Of a stretch of DNA of 64,000 nucleotides, positions 1 to 12,900 are shown one piece after another. Within the stretch, counting starts at the first letter, position 1. Every line of letters begins with the position of its first letter. The stretch covers positions 22,041,993-22,105,992 of the forward strand of contig CM033109.1 in NCBI GenBank assembly GCA_019321725.1, read 5' to 3'. Source of the stretch: Paulownia fortunei (taxonomy: Eukaryota > Streptophyta > Magnoliopsida > Lamiales > Paulowniaceae). Below the pieces are notes generated by a model that was not told where the DNA came from, made no database searches, and saw only the letters and a program-made list of their open reading frames with translations. Position numbers and translations under genes: made by a program.

Positions 1-2691
1 ACAAAGTGAAGTAAATAAGTCACGACTCCAAACTTAAAAGGCATTGTACCCTAGGCGTTGGGCTTTGAATCTAGCCTTGTTTTAGTGCAATGGGGGGGGA
101 CCTCCGAGTCCCTTGCCTTTAACGTGTGCACATTAAAGCCCTGGCTGCAGGGGGAAGAGCTTTGCTCGACTGCCCAGCCCATTCCATTTACTGCTTTCAT
201 TTTATTTTATACTGCCATATCTGGTTAATTAACACCTTATCCAGATATCTTCCCAAAATCATCTAAAATTAAAAATTTATATTACTCCCAGATGATAAGA
301 GGGGGATGCCCATCACCTGCTTTGCTCGTTTGACACGAGTAAATTAAAGAATGATATAATTGATCGTATCTAGTAAAAATAAATAAATAAATAAAATTGT
401 TGGGAGAGACTCCTATTCTTTTAGTACTATTGATGCAGTTCAGAAATTTTTAATTTTATTTAAATATTACATATTGTATTTTACTCGTATTATATTCATG
501 TAGTACGAGTAAGTAAAAAATATTTTTATTTCATATATATTTTGGACTTATCGAATAATACTCAAGAATATTATATTTATAATGTACAATACATGATGAA
601 TAATATTTAATTTAACAAATATTTATAACATTTAATTAAAATTTAAAAATTATTTATAACTACTAATTGAATATCATACAAATAAAAAATAAAAATTATG
701 ATAAATTATTTATAAGTATTAATTGAATATCATATAAATAAAAAATAAATTTTTTATCCTATAAAAATAGAAATTAATGTTAAATAGTTATTTCTAATTT
801 ATGTCATTATTATAAATTACATAATATAGAAATACATATAAAGTATTTTTTGTATAATTTAAAAATAAATAAAAGTACAATACATATAAAATAATAACAA
901 AATAAATCGTATTTTTATTCCCGCACAAGTTTTTTACACAAATTTTATCCGTACGTCTATAAATTTATATATTAATCATTTCTGTAATTTTTTGATCGAT
1001 TTATCTGTCGTAACTTTTAACAAAAGTCATGATATATTTAACGAACTACACATGCACATAAAATATAGACGTATTTATTAGAACAAGTACTTGGCATTAT
1101 TCATATTTATATCTATATATATATAATGTAATTTAATATGCAATACAAATCCCCATTCATTTTTCCAAATTTTGGTTTAAAAGTCCCAATAAATTTATTT
1201 TATAGGAAAACAGGCACACATCCGGTGAAAGAAATCTACTCCCATTTTATTGATTCTAGGACCAAAACAAAACATAAGAGACAACCAATGATGACAACAT
1301 GTTCATCAAAAGAAAAGCATAATTCCAAAACCAAAAGAACTAAAGCAAACTTAAAACCGCTACTTTTAAATAAAGGGTTCTAGTGCCGGTCCTGATGGAA
1401 TTGCTGGAAGTGTTAAAAAAAGGGCCAATCGGTCCTTTTAAGTGGATTACGATGGGATGATCTGGACCGTGTTTCAAATCGGTGGGGGCCGTAATTATCA
1501 TGCAGTAGTAGCACTGGCGTTTTGTATGAGTTCGCCCGTCGTTTTTAGGTAATTTTCCGTCCCTATCTCGCTTTAGTGTGATATGGAATTCGAGTGTGGA
1601 CACTAAAGGCGTCACGTTTTGACATCAAGAAATTGTTTTATGCGTCTATTTACAAGATGAGGTCCAATAAAACGACATGTATGTGATTTGATCTGACTCG
1701 AATCTTTTTAATATAAATTATATTTAAATATTTTTTTAATATTTAAATTAATAATAAATTAATAAAATATTATTAAAATATACATATAATATGGTCTCAT
1801 TTTAAATTTTTTTAAATATTAATACGCTTGAAATACGCGAGAGAATATGAATATTAAATTGATATACCTCAAAATGGGGGAGAACGATGGATTTAGCATT
1901 TGAGTTTTGATTGTTTTTCTTTAAACCTCGTATAATTAGTATTTAAATTTCAATTAGATTATGTCCCGTTAGCATGCTAAATATTAAGTTGAGATTTCTA
2001 AGAGATTTTGGATTCGAATTTAATTAGATACGGGGAATACTTATTTAATTTTAAATTAGTTGATTACTGATAATTTGTTCTTATAAATTATTAATTGATG
2101 TTAATTTATTTATTTTTCAGTTGATATCTAATTAATGATCTACCAAAAAAAAACTCTCTAATCAGTTTGAGATAGAAAAAGTTAATTTGTACAAGGAATG
2201 GTTCAATCTCAAAATAAACAGGGCAAAATCTCTAACCAATTGATGTGATCAAATTTGGGACTACAATTCTTGATCTTTTTCCTTTCCAAAGGGCCTAGTC
2301 AAGAATCAAGATAATCAAAATCATCATCCTTCACTTCCAATCTACGGCCTCTCCAACTTTCACTCAGCTTCTCTCAATCATCTTCCTATTGTTGTTTCAT
2401 GTGTGAAATTCCAAAGGTGAAATTCAATCACAAAAATAATCAAGTAAATTAACGATCATCTTGATTTTGAAATATTGCTTCGAAAATTCTATTGGACTGT
2501 GACAAATCATTCCCAAACCCTACCATAACTAATATTTATGGACTAACATGTGCCGGTGGCCCGACTAACATGCATTTTGATCATGTTCAATAATGAGATT
2601 TCAACAATTTTTTTGAGATTTAGTCACCAACTTCTCTATAATTAGGTGTTATAACAACAAGGATAAACTCAAAGGAATCATATATATAAGA

Positions 2692-2716
2692 ATATATATA
2701 TATATATATATATATA
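2692..2716. repeat. (TA)n microsatellite
   Basis: Uninterrupted alternating AT dinucleotides about 25 bp long in the intergenic region upstream of MON1. Confidence 0.9.
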
Positions 2717-3484
2717 AAGATGAGAAATGGCCAAACTCTCATTATGATGTAGTTGGGATAAACAAGAAATTTTGATCAATGAATTTGGCCCCCTTGATAT
2801 TTTAAAAAAAAATTTATAATACTTGAAAAAAATTTGAGTCGACAATAATTATACTATGCTACACTCAATAATTTAGCGTAAAAGTCAAAAACTTACAGTT
2901 CAAAGTCAAATAGTATATTAGCGTTCTTACACTAAGTTAAAAGTTTCATAATTTACTATGTTGCTCGATTAATCTTTGTCGTGAATAGTTAAAATTAGTT
3001 GAAACTTATTACATCATTGTTGATGCATGTAATTTTAGAACATATTCTTACTTTCAAAATGTGGTCTAAAAATACAAAGACTTAATGATTCATTGATAGA
3101 ATTATTGAACCTTTTTTACTTGTTATGGCATGACATATTTTTTAGTTGAATATTAGTTGTTGAAAAACTCGTGTTCTGAAATGAAGGCAGTTGGAGTAGG
3201 ATTGGGCAGTCGCCCCCTCCCCTCCATCTATTTTTTCAGTACTCAAAAGTTTTTTATTTAAATTACATGAATTCACTATTTTATTTATTTCAATCAAAAT
3301 ACCCATTTTACCCTCCAAAACTAAGAATTCTGACATTGTACGCCCGTTTTGGATGGTTTATATCCATTTCTCATAGGGAACTTGGGAAATTATAATCCAG
3401 CTCTTTAGGAATCCCAAAGGCCGTTTTGGGGGATTGGTATGTTTATGGCTCCTACTGCGTGGCGAGCTAAGGTCCCAATTAATA

Positions 3485-3720
3485 AACGAACTAGCAGTTT
3501 CTCGGGTACAGGTCAATTGATGATTCAATTAACATGTTACTCGCTTCCAACAGTAGAATGAGGGTTCGAATTCTGGTGGGAACCTACAGTTGAATTTCGA
3601 TATGGAGTAATAATTGTGGATCCAGTAAGACCCTCGATCGGAGTTTAGTATATAACAATCACTTTTGAGGCAGCTCATTGTAATCAAAATTGTATAGTTC
3701 ATGAAGGGAACCTGTGATAT
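3485..3720 (+). repeat. Possible SINE-like fragment with tRNA-type B box
   Basis: A GGTTCGAATTC motif near 3563 fits the RNA polymerase III B-box consensus GGTTCRANNCC, followed by TGGTGGGAACC as in tRNA-derived repeats. No convincing A box or cloverleaf could be drawn, so this is not called a tRNA gene. A decayed SINE head is the best guess; chance cannot be excluded. Confidence 0.25.
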
Positions 3721-6521
3721 AAGGGCATGAGTTTTGGAGTTTCAGGATGTATAGTTTGACGCAAGTTGTGATACATTAGTTATAAAAAAAACAAAAAAAA
3801 AAAAAACGGAATACTAATAGAATTTTTTTTTTTTTTCTCAAACTAAGTTATTTCCCATAGCCCATAATCTGATGTATGGGTCCTCTGATGTATGGACATT
3901 TGGACTACGACTGAAGAAGATTGAACAACAGTTCTTTTCTGTTGATAGTTGTAACATGCAGTTAATAACTTGCTAGTAATTCCTATTATTTGTACTTGTT
4001 GCACTGTCGATTTACATTTGAAGTTATCTTACGTCTCAAAAGATCTATAAACTCCATACGATTTTGGTTTTTCACATATCATTGAATTCTATTTTCTTAT
4101 ATATGATTTTTTTATTACAAATCCTATCTATCATTTTCTTGGTAGCTTTCATGGTTCGCAGGAATGGTCCTGGTGGTCACCGTTCCGTTGCAATCGTTCC
4201 ACAATTTTTTTTAATTAAAATGCCAAAAAATTTAATAAATATTTTAGAATTATTCAAAAATTTAAAGATTAATAGTAGCGTTCAAATTACCTAAGTATCA
4301 CCATTATAAAGTACCAAAAGTTTATCACAATATGAAGTGTTGTTACTTCAATTCCTCTAGCAACTTCAAGAGTAACATCTTGACTCATGATTTCAATTGA
4401 AATTTTCCTAAGGTTAAAATTTATCATACTCACATTCTTCTCAATATAAAAACAAACAAGCTAACTCATTCTGTGGACTCGTATTCTTATATTGTATTTG
4501 GATGAAAAGATTTGAATTTGTGGATAAAATTTTGAGGAAAAATTTTAAATAATTTTATATAAATTTTGAAATCTGCCACTGAAATTCAAAAAATAATTCA
4601 AATTAGGAGTTCAAAAATTTAAAATTCATTACATTACGAGATTATCCAAATAAATGTAATGATTTTATTATTATGAATTTGAATTCTAAATTTAAACCCA
4701 TAAATTTAAATAGAGCTTTAAATAATTCTTGCTAGTAATTATTATTAATATAGTTATTAGACTTAAACAAAATTTTCCAAGTTAGGTTGATATCTATTGA
4801 GAATGTTTAATTTCAAAATACTTAATAATACTTAGTCGTATTACTAGATTATTAGTAAATTATTTAGTGAGATGACTAACTAATACCTAAATTTCCTAAT
4901 GGGTAACTAATTGTTACTAGCTATAAATGTTTTACTTAATTAACCAACATTTAACTTTGGTTTGGCAATTAACTAATATAAATAATATACAAATAATTAA
5001 CACAAAATCAGTTTACAAAATATTATTTAAGTAATAAATTCATAGTTAAGCACTAATTGTCAAGAAATAAACAAGTCAAACTATTTTGTAATTAATCCAT
5101 TACTAAATATAATAATTTATTTATTATTCCTCTTTCTCTCTCAAAATTTGGCATAATACGAATCTCACTACTTTTGGTGATAATTTTCACTATCGCAACT
5201 TTTTAAGAACAGGATATCGATGAGACGGGTTGAAATTTAAACCCACCTTGCTTGAAGTAGGTTTTAACAGTACAAATGGATTTCAAACTCGATCCGATCC
5301 AATCCAAATTCATTCTATTTATTTATAAAAAAAATATTATATATATTTATATGATATTTTTATAAGAAAAATATATAATTTAAAAAAAATTAATAATATT
5401 ATTTTTAAAATTATAAAGTGAATTCAACAAATTATTTAGGTTTGAATCTTTAAAAAATTTAGTGGATCGTATATCAAATCCAGATAGCCCAACTCTTTTA
5501 CATCCCTAATTAAGAGTCCAATGGGTATATTTTGTTTCTTTTCTCTTTGGTTTTCTTCTCTATTTTTTCATGAAAATATGATTGCCGTTGTGGTGTAGTG
5601 GATAGAGTTTAATGCTTGGTTTTGGGCCCTTTTGTTTACACATAGCCACAATGGGTCCAGTTTCGGGCTGGTTAGTGCATTAGATTTTAAAATTCAGGTT
5701 TCTATTGACTCCACTCTTTAGAATCAATAATCTGTTAGAAAATTCGACCAATTTGGTCGGACTAAATATCCATGATTCAAAACAAATGGAGCCAGTAAGG
5801 AATTAAGTGATTCGTTTCGTTTTAAAATCTAAATGCATTAATAAATAATTTATACGTCATTATAATATTCACATATAAATATTTCTAAAATCTAAATATA
5901 ATTTATTTTGTACTTAACACTATAATTTTCTTCAATTTTGCGCTCAATCTCAATTAATTAATATAATAATTTCACATTTGATATGGTATCACCATTTTTT
6001 CTTTAAATTCCTAGCCGAAAGTTGAATGAAAAGTGGATCGCGTCACAATAAGCTATTAGAGGTGCTGGAGTTTTGACCAGCAAATACCTCCAATACTTAA
6101 ATTAAATCAAGTACAAGTCAATAAAAATTATAGAACTTGAGAGATGTCAATTGTGTAATTAATCATGTATATTTTAATAATGAATGTTGCGATATTTATA
6201 GTGTTGATACGATGGTTTTTATGGTTTTGGGCCTTATGGCGTTAATGAGTTTAACTTAAGTATTATAGTCAATTTGTCTGTGGACTCCAATAACTTTGGC
6301 CTATTAAATTTTATTTTTGTTCCAATCTATAATTTTAACGAATTTTTTGAACTTAATCTATTATTGGACCTACGTGGATCATGACCTGTCATAAACTCAA
6401 ATAATCAATTTGGATTTTTTTTTTATTTGTACCGAATCCTTATTGAGTATATCCTATTTACCCATAAACATCTTCCAATCTCTCAGAATAATAAGCGGAT
6501 TTGGATCTAAATGGTGAATAT

Positions 6522-6750
6522 TGGGCCGTATCTAATCTTTCATTAGTTTGGGCCAGTTCAATATAACAAGCCTTTTCCATATGGGCCACTCTGAATATTC
6601 CAATTCAGAACTCGCAATCCAACTAAAGCCCAATTTCAAATCCAACTCTTTAAAAAGCTCAAAATTACAAGCCCATTGCACTAATACGGCCCATTTGTGT
6701 ACCGTACCGTTGAGCCACCTAATAATCCTCGCGCTCCAATCCCAAGCCCA
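6522..6750 (+). promoter_or_regulatory. Site II (TGGGCC/GGCCCA) cluster, likely MON1 promoter
   Basis: TGGGCC occurs at 6522-6527, 6549-6554 and 6592-6597, and the reverse form GGCCCA at 6688-6693. Related GCCCA cores lie at 6628, 6671 and 6746. Such clusters are known in promoters of broadly expressed plant genes and are bound by TCP factors. The position, 200-430 bp before the MON1 start codon, fits a TATA-less housekeeping promoter. The transcription start is not visible. Confidence 0.55.
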
Positions 6751-6954
6751 CCACCTACTGGTCAAACATACGCCGTCGTCTTGTGTTTTGTCTCTCTTTC
6801 ACCGCCACCCCTGACTGGTAGATGCGATGCCACCAGTAAACTTCATTTTTTCTTTTTTTAGGGGGAGGGGTTTGGTTGATGAAACTCTAATTTCTGCATA
6901 ACCCTTGAATCGAATTTTCTATTTGGATTTTGTAGTTGTACTTTTTCATAAGCA

Positions 6955-9900
6955 ATGCCCTCCGATTCGAATTCTTCATCCTCCAGTTCCTCTTTCGACA
7001 GAGATGATCGAAACCCTAATTCCGATCCGGACCCGGACCCGGACCCGGATTCCATTGACCAATCGCTCGACGCCATTGAGAATCAATTAGCCTCAATCTC
7101 AATGTCTTCCCGTCCCCCAACGGCGACGCTTGACGATGAAGAGGAAGTGGAAGAAGAAGAAGAGCAACCGGTGGAGCAGCAAACGATCAGAAATGGACCG
7201 TTGAATGAAGAAATTGGAGCGGAAGGAGCAATTGATTCCATCGAGGATGAGCATGTTGAGAGTAATTTGAAGGCAGAGTCTTCGGGGGTGATTAAAGAGA
7301 GCCCTTTCTGTGTGTGGAGGAATATTTCAGAGGTAGAAGAAGTTGAGCCGCCATTGAGTCCGAGCAGCAGCGGCTATGCTGGTGAGAGGGGGAGCACCAG
7401 TGGCGGTGATGAAATCAATGATGATGACGAAGATGATAATGAGATTCGCGAGGTCGAAAATGATGGGGTTTTGGGGTCCCATGAACAGTGGGTTTCTGGA
7501 AAACGCCACGCTGATGAGGTTAGCTGGATAGAAATTCTTAGCATTTTTCTCGATTCATTCTTTATTACGGGGTTTCTATTTTTGGAGTGATATCTGAATG
7601 GAAAGTACTGTGCATATTAGCTTTTGTAATGTGTTTGTGGCCTGGAAAATATATAAGCTTTAGTTGCTAGCGTTTAGATAAATTGCTACTATAGGTCTAT
7701 GGTGCCTGCTCTATATGTTATTTGATTAATTAATGAACTGCAGGATGATGCTTCAGTTTATTGGAGGAAAAGGAAGAAACACTTCGTGGCCTGGAAAATA
7801 AATAAGCTTTAGTTGCTAGCATTTAGATAGATTGCTACTATAGGTCTATGGTACCTGCTCTATATGTTGTTTGATTAATTAATGAACTGCAGGATGATGC
7901 TTCAGTTTCTTGGAGGAAAAGGAAGAAACACTTCTTTATTTTGAGTCACTCCGGAAAACCCATATATTCAAGGTTTGTGTCAATTTTGTGTAGATTCTGC
8001 ATTATGAAACAAAAACTCATATCTTTTCTTCTGTACTGACTGATGTGAACTTAAACGTAATTTCTTTAGTTTCTGCACTATATTAAGTTGTGTATAGCCA
8101 TATATGGATGATATTCTTGTATGGTTGTTCTATTGAGATGTAGATATGGGGATGAACACAAGCTAGCTGGATTCTCTGCGACTTTGCAAGCCATCATTTC
8201 CTTTGTTGAAAATGGGTGTGTTACTCGTGACAGCTATTTTGTTGTCTTGGTTTATATATTGCTTAGCAGCTCCTTGATCGGACATCCTTTATCGGTTTAT
8301 TGATACTTTTTCAGGGGAGACCGGGTCAAATTGGTGAGAGCTGGTAAACACCAGGTTAATACTTTTTCACTGAACTTATAAGCTTTTTATGAAGTTGCAT
8401 TCAAATTTTTGCATTCAATACTGATTGGTTATTGCTTCTTCGTAGAAAAATTTTAGGTGCTGCAGAATGATAGCTTATGTGAAATAGGAAAATAAGGTGG
8501 TTATGTAGCTTGTACCACCTTTACCATGCCTGTATGGTTATGTATGACTGTATTAGCCATACTAGTAAGGTGCATCTTTCTTTTACTTCTATCTGAAAAG
8601 AAAAGAATATGTGATTGCAAAAATTTGTTCTGCGCCTGAGAATATAAATTATGGTTGACTAGACTCTGATGGACAATGCTTGTGGATGTTTTAACAGGTT
8701 AACGAAAACCTTATGAAACACAGTCATAACTCATACAGTTTAAGATACGTAATTCTTAACTAGCTTTATGAACAATAATTCAGTCTGAGCATATTAAGAA
8801 CAAAGCAGTTGTTTTCTGATGTAGAACTCCTCCAATATTGATTTCTATTTGATAAAGAGGGTAAATAAATGTAATTTTAGTACATTATAGTTTCAAAACT
8901 ACCTGTGCTTTATGCCTTGAACCCACAGAACTATAAAATTGAGCCATGCCAATGGGTGATATAACTCCCAGAACTGCTCCATAAGTTGAAACCACAAATT
9001 CATTTGAAAATATCTTTTGTAACTTGATCCCACTGGGCACCGTCTAACCTTTTGGTTGGTGATAACTGTTATATGGAACAAGTTGTGTTCAACACGTGAT
9101 CTTTATGAGAATGTTGATTAGTGCAAATTAGGCTGATGGAGAAGCTATATTATTGAACTAATTCTGTTAACTTTGAGTATTAGAAAACTGCATAGTGAAA
9201 TTGAACGAACTGAACCTTGTTTGATAATGTATTAGAAAACAAGAGAAGTCAATTTAAATGACCCTTTTGATTCCTTCCTTAGATCTATGTATTTTATGAT
9301 GGTATAGAGAAGAATAGATGTCAAAAAGCATGTAAATGCAACCAAAGGGTAGCTGAAGTACCCTGAAGGTCAGTTAGAAATGTTGCAATTGAATGTTGTA
9401 CTCAGTATGACTGCTAAGTGCTCAATGATAATTTTGCTGCTTGGAGAACAGACGAATGGACAGACATTTTGTGCATTGCCATTATTAAAACCGTAAAGAA
9501 CACGAACCATGTTTTTAAAATGAAAGTCATTTGACAAAAGTACATGCACTCTACTTCAGTGCCATGAAGCATGTATAGCAAATCATGGAAGTTTCGAGAA
9601 GGCAGGAGATATGATATGATACAGTCTTATGATTTCTGTCATTTTAAATATTCCCTTTGTCCCCTAATTTTTGTAACACTGAAGTTGAATTAATTTTTCC
9701 TAACTAATAGAGCATATTTGTGTTATATTGTTTTTATACTGTATGGCTTTGGATTGCAGTTTTCACTTGGTATTTTATATCTCCAATATGTAGTAGGATT
9801 CCAATATAAAAATTAATTTGACTAATGTTGCTAATGCAATGGAATGGAAGGAATATATCCTAATTAAGCAAAAACAGAATAATAATTTTAGAAGTTGCTG

Positions 9901-12900
9901 GAAAAGATAAAAATATAAACCAATGTTTTGAATTTCATGGATAGTGACCTTACTGGGTGTGTGCCTTGTATTGACACACGGGCATCAAATGCATGCTCCC
10001 GTGCCTTGTTGTTGAAGCATTTAGCATTCAGCTTTCTCTGCGGGAGAATTTTGTCTTAAATTGTTGGATACAATAAGAGAATATATGAGCTCAACAGGGT
10101 TTTTAGCTCAAGTAGTTAGAGTAAAGAACTTCATGTCCTATAAAATGGTGTACTGGTTGGGCATTGTCAAATCTCGAGGTTCCAAGATAAGGAGTTTTTG
10201 TTCTGTTTGTCCTACCTTACTGTTGCATGCAGTCCTTTTTTATTGAAACCTTGCCAAAAATGGTGTATCGAAAAGAATGAAAATTGTGTTTTCAGACTAC
10301 CTTCTTTTGATCTGTAAATCCCCCTTTGAATTTACTTTTTCTTGAGTCCTTTGTTGTCCACATCACCATCCCAGAAACTTTGATGTGGTACTTGTCGTAC
10401 AAATTGATGAGAAGTATATGTTTTCACTTTCTTTCTTTTGAATGAATAAATTTTATGTAGATTTGGCTATGATATTTCATATTTACTGATGTGAAATTTT
10501 AAATTTCAGGTTATTTTTCTTGTGAAAGGACCAATTTATTTGGTCTGCATAAGTTGCACAGAAGAGCCTTATGAATCATTAAAGGGTCAGCTGGAGCTCC
10601 TCTATGGTCAGGTATCTTATCCCCTATGCATAGGCAATTTATATTTATTAAGTCAATTGATTTATGTGTTTTAATGGGCTCATATACCTGCCTGCCTCTT
10701 CCAATGTCAATCAATTCCTTTTAAAGGACGCCTTTGCTTATATATTAGTTTTTATCTGCATGCAGATGATACTTATCCTAACAAAGTCTGTAAATCGATG
10801 TTTCGAGAAGAATCCAAAATTTGATATGACATCGCTGCTTGGGGGAACTGATGCTGTCTTCTCTTCACTCATCCATTCTTTCAGTTGGTATTTCTTTATA
10901 CTCCATCGCCTGTTAAAGTAATTTAGAGTCACATCAGCTGCCCCATCTCTTTATGGTATTTTGTGAATTTTTTTTCACATTCTCCAAGTGTATTATTGGT
11001 GGGGCTTGAGCTTTATGTGCTGTATCAAAGACCGATGAAATGATTATAAACTTGAGCATGTGGCGATAACGAGATTGGTGGAAAATAGAAAAACAAAAAA
11101 ATGTGAAGTTAGATGAATTAGTTTTTCAATATGTGTATCGTACTTGACTATGTATTTCGATTTAATTGATGATTACTTTTGAGGACAGCAATTTGATGGA
11201 AACACATGCATATGATCAGATGAAAAAGATTTGGAAGGAGAAGCATATAGCTTGTTATCTATGCCAAATCACAGTGTGTTTTGATCTTGTTCAATTCCAT
11301 AGAAGTTTTGATCTCTCTACAATCAATATTGTTTATTCAACAGTAAAAATTTGCAATTTGTGATCTAGCATTCCTTTTGTGAAAGTTAAAAGAGTACTAA
11401 AGATCATAACCTGAAGGGCTATTTGAACTTCTATCTCAATTTCCATAATTAACTCTTAACAATAGAATGCTCTGTATATATTCTCTTATCTTAGCTACAT
11501 GACAATTCTTAATTATTGATGAATACATTTTATTGTCACTTCTCCAATTACTTTCCTTTGCCATATCTATTTGGCAATCGTGATCTCCATGTCTACTACT
11601 TTGGTTTACTAATTCTTTATGGTCTCACTGAAGTTTCCAATCTGATCTAATTGATTGATACTTCCAAATCACACCAGTACTGGCGCTTTCCTTCCACCAT
11701 ATTAAGATGTACAGCGGTTGGATGTTATCAATTAAGTATATGTGATAACATGGTATGCAGGAATCTTGTTATAGAAATGGGAAAAAAATTGTAACTGTTG
11801 TTTCTCAGTAGCGTCATTGGAAGAAATTCTTTGCAGTTGTTCAGTGTGCAATTTATCATCAAGCTCGGTTTCTTAGATTGCAAAAGTGCTAATAGCTATA
11901 AGAAAATCCAGTTGACATTTTCCTTTAACATTGACTATCAACAAAATATTTTAATTAAGCCTTATTCTAAAGTTTCAAGCGTATAAAAATTTGAAAATAA
12001 AATGCCTAGGCATGTGGGTTATGTCATGAAATATGAAGACTTGCACCCTGTGCTGTCTGTCACCAGTTATGCCTCCACTTCTTTGACTAGAAGGAAGAGA
12101 AGTATTAAATAACTTATTGGAACTGATATATGACTTAGCATTTTGTTTGACATACAAAACTTCCTGATTATTTATAATAATTAGACATTTATGGAACTAT
12201 GCAAATCGGCAAAACTATTCGAAGCATCTTGTTGATTTGAAATTTTGAAACCAATAACGAGCTGTTTTAACTATTATTTATCTATTTATTTGTTATAGAC
12301 ATTGAAGAATTTATCGATTTGAACTAAGTTATAGAATTGAATCATATGATTGCTGTTTTCAGTCCTATAAAGAGTTATCTCCAGTTAGCTTGTAATGACT
12401 CGTATAAACGATTAATAATCCTCGTAGCTCAATTTTAATTTTTAACTAAATTGTGCTTACTGTTCTGATTGTAGGAATCCTGCCACTTTTCTTCATGCCT
12501 ACTCGTGTCTTCCCCTAGCTTATGCAACACGTCAAGCTGCAGGTTCCATCCTGCAAGATGTAGCTGGTTCAGGAGTTCTGTTTGCACTCTTAATGTGTAA
12601 GCACAAGGTAATTGTTATATCTTTGCTGTTATTTTGAAGCTGCCCGACTGCACAAAATTGAGTAACTGCAATAAATAAGGGTGGAGCCAGAAAAATTTAG
12701 ACAATTGGGTCAATGATTAGTTTACATTAACTGAAATCTACACATCAGTTTATAGAGAACTCGGCCACTATGTCTTTTATACCCTCCCATAATGTGTTTC
12801 TAAGGCTAGACCAATGGCATACTTCTATTTTTTTTCTTTTTTCGGTTATAGTTGTAAGATAATAAATAATTTTAGCATTTGACTTAATGCTTTCTATCCA

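Larger units (their letters stand above)
1..6500. other. AT-rich intergenic region, no gene recognised
   Basis: No reading frame here resembles a known protein; the short ORFs are isolated, AT-biased and lack splice partners. The stretch holds A/T-rich low-complexity DNA, a (TA)n run at 2692-2716, A- and T-runs near 3788-3836, and a less AT-rich patch at 1380-1620 that I cannot assign. Around 4490-4730 a TTTGGATGAAAAG-type start and an ATCCAAATAAAT-type end suggest a decayed MITE. A fragment with a tRNA-like B box lies near 3563. Nothing else can be supported. Confidence 0.6.

Noticed and set aside
1340..1615. 91-codon minus-strand ORF in the less AT-rich patch
   Set aside because: No recognisable motif, no splice partner and no leader-like context.
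5580..5660. tRNA-like GCCGTTGTGGTGTAGTGG start
   Set aside because: The first 25 bases resemble a tRNA D-arm, but no anticodon stem, B box or acceptor pairing follows, so it is not a tRNA gene.
6858..7076. Minus-strand ORF with Gly-Ser repeats opposite MON1 exon 1
   Set aside because: The repeats are the reverse of the Asp-Pro coding hexamers of MON1; no independent support.
7744..7810. Using the upstream acceptor for MON1 exon 2
   Set aside because: It gives a stop after 22 codons; only the 7893 acceptor joins to the conserved remainder of exon 2.
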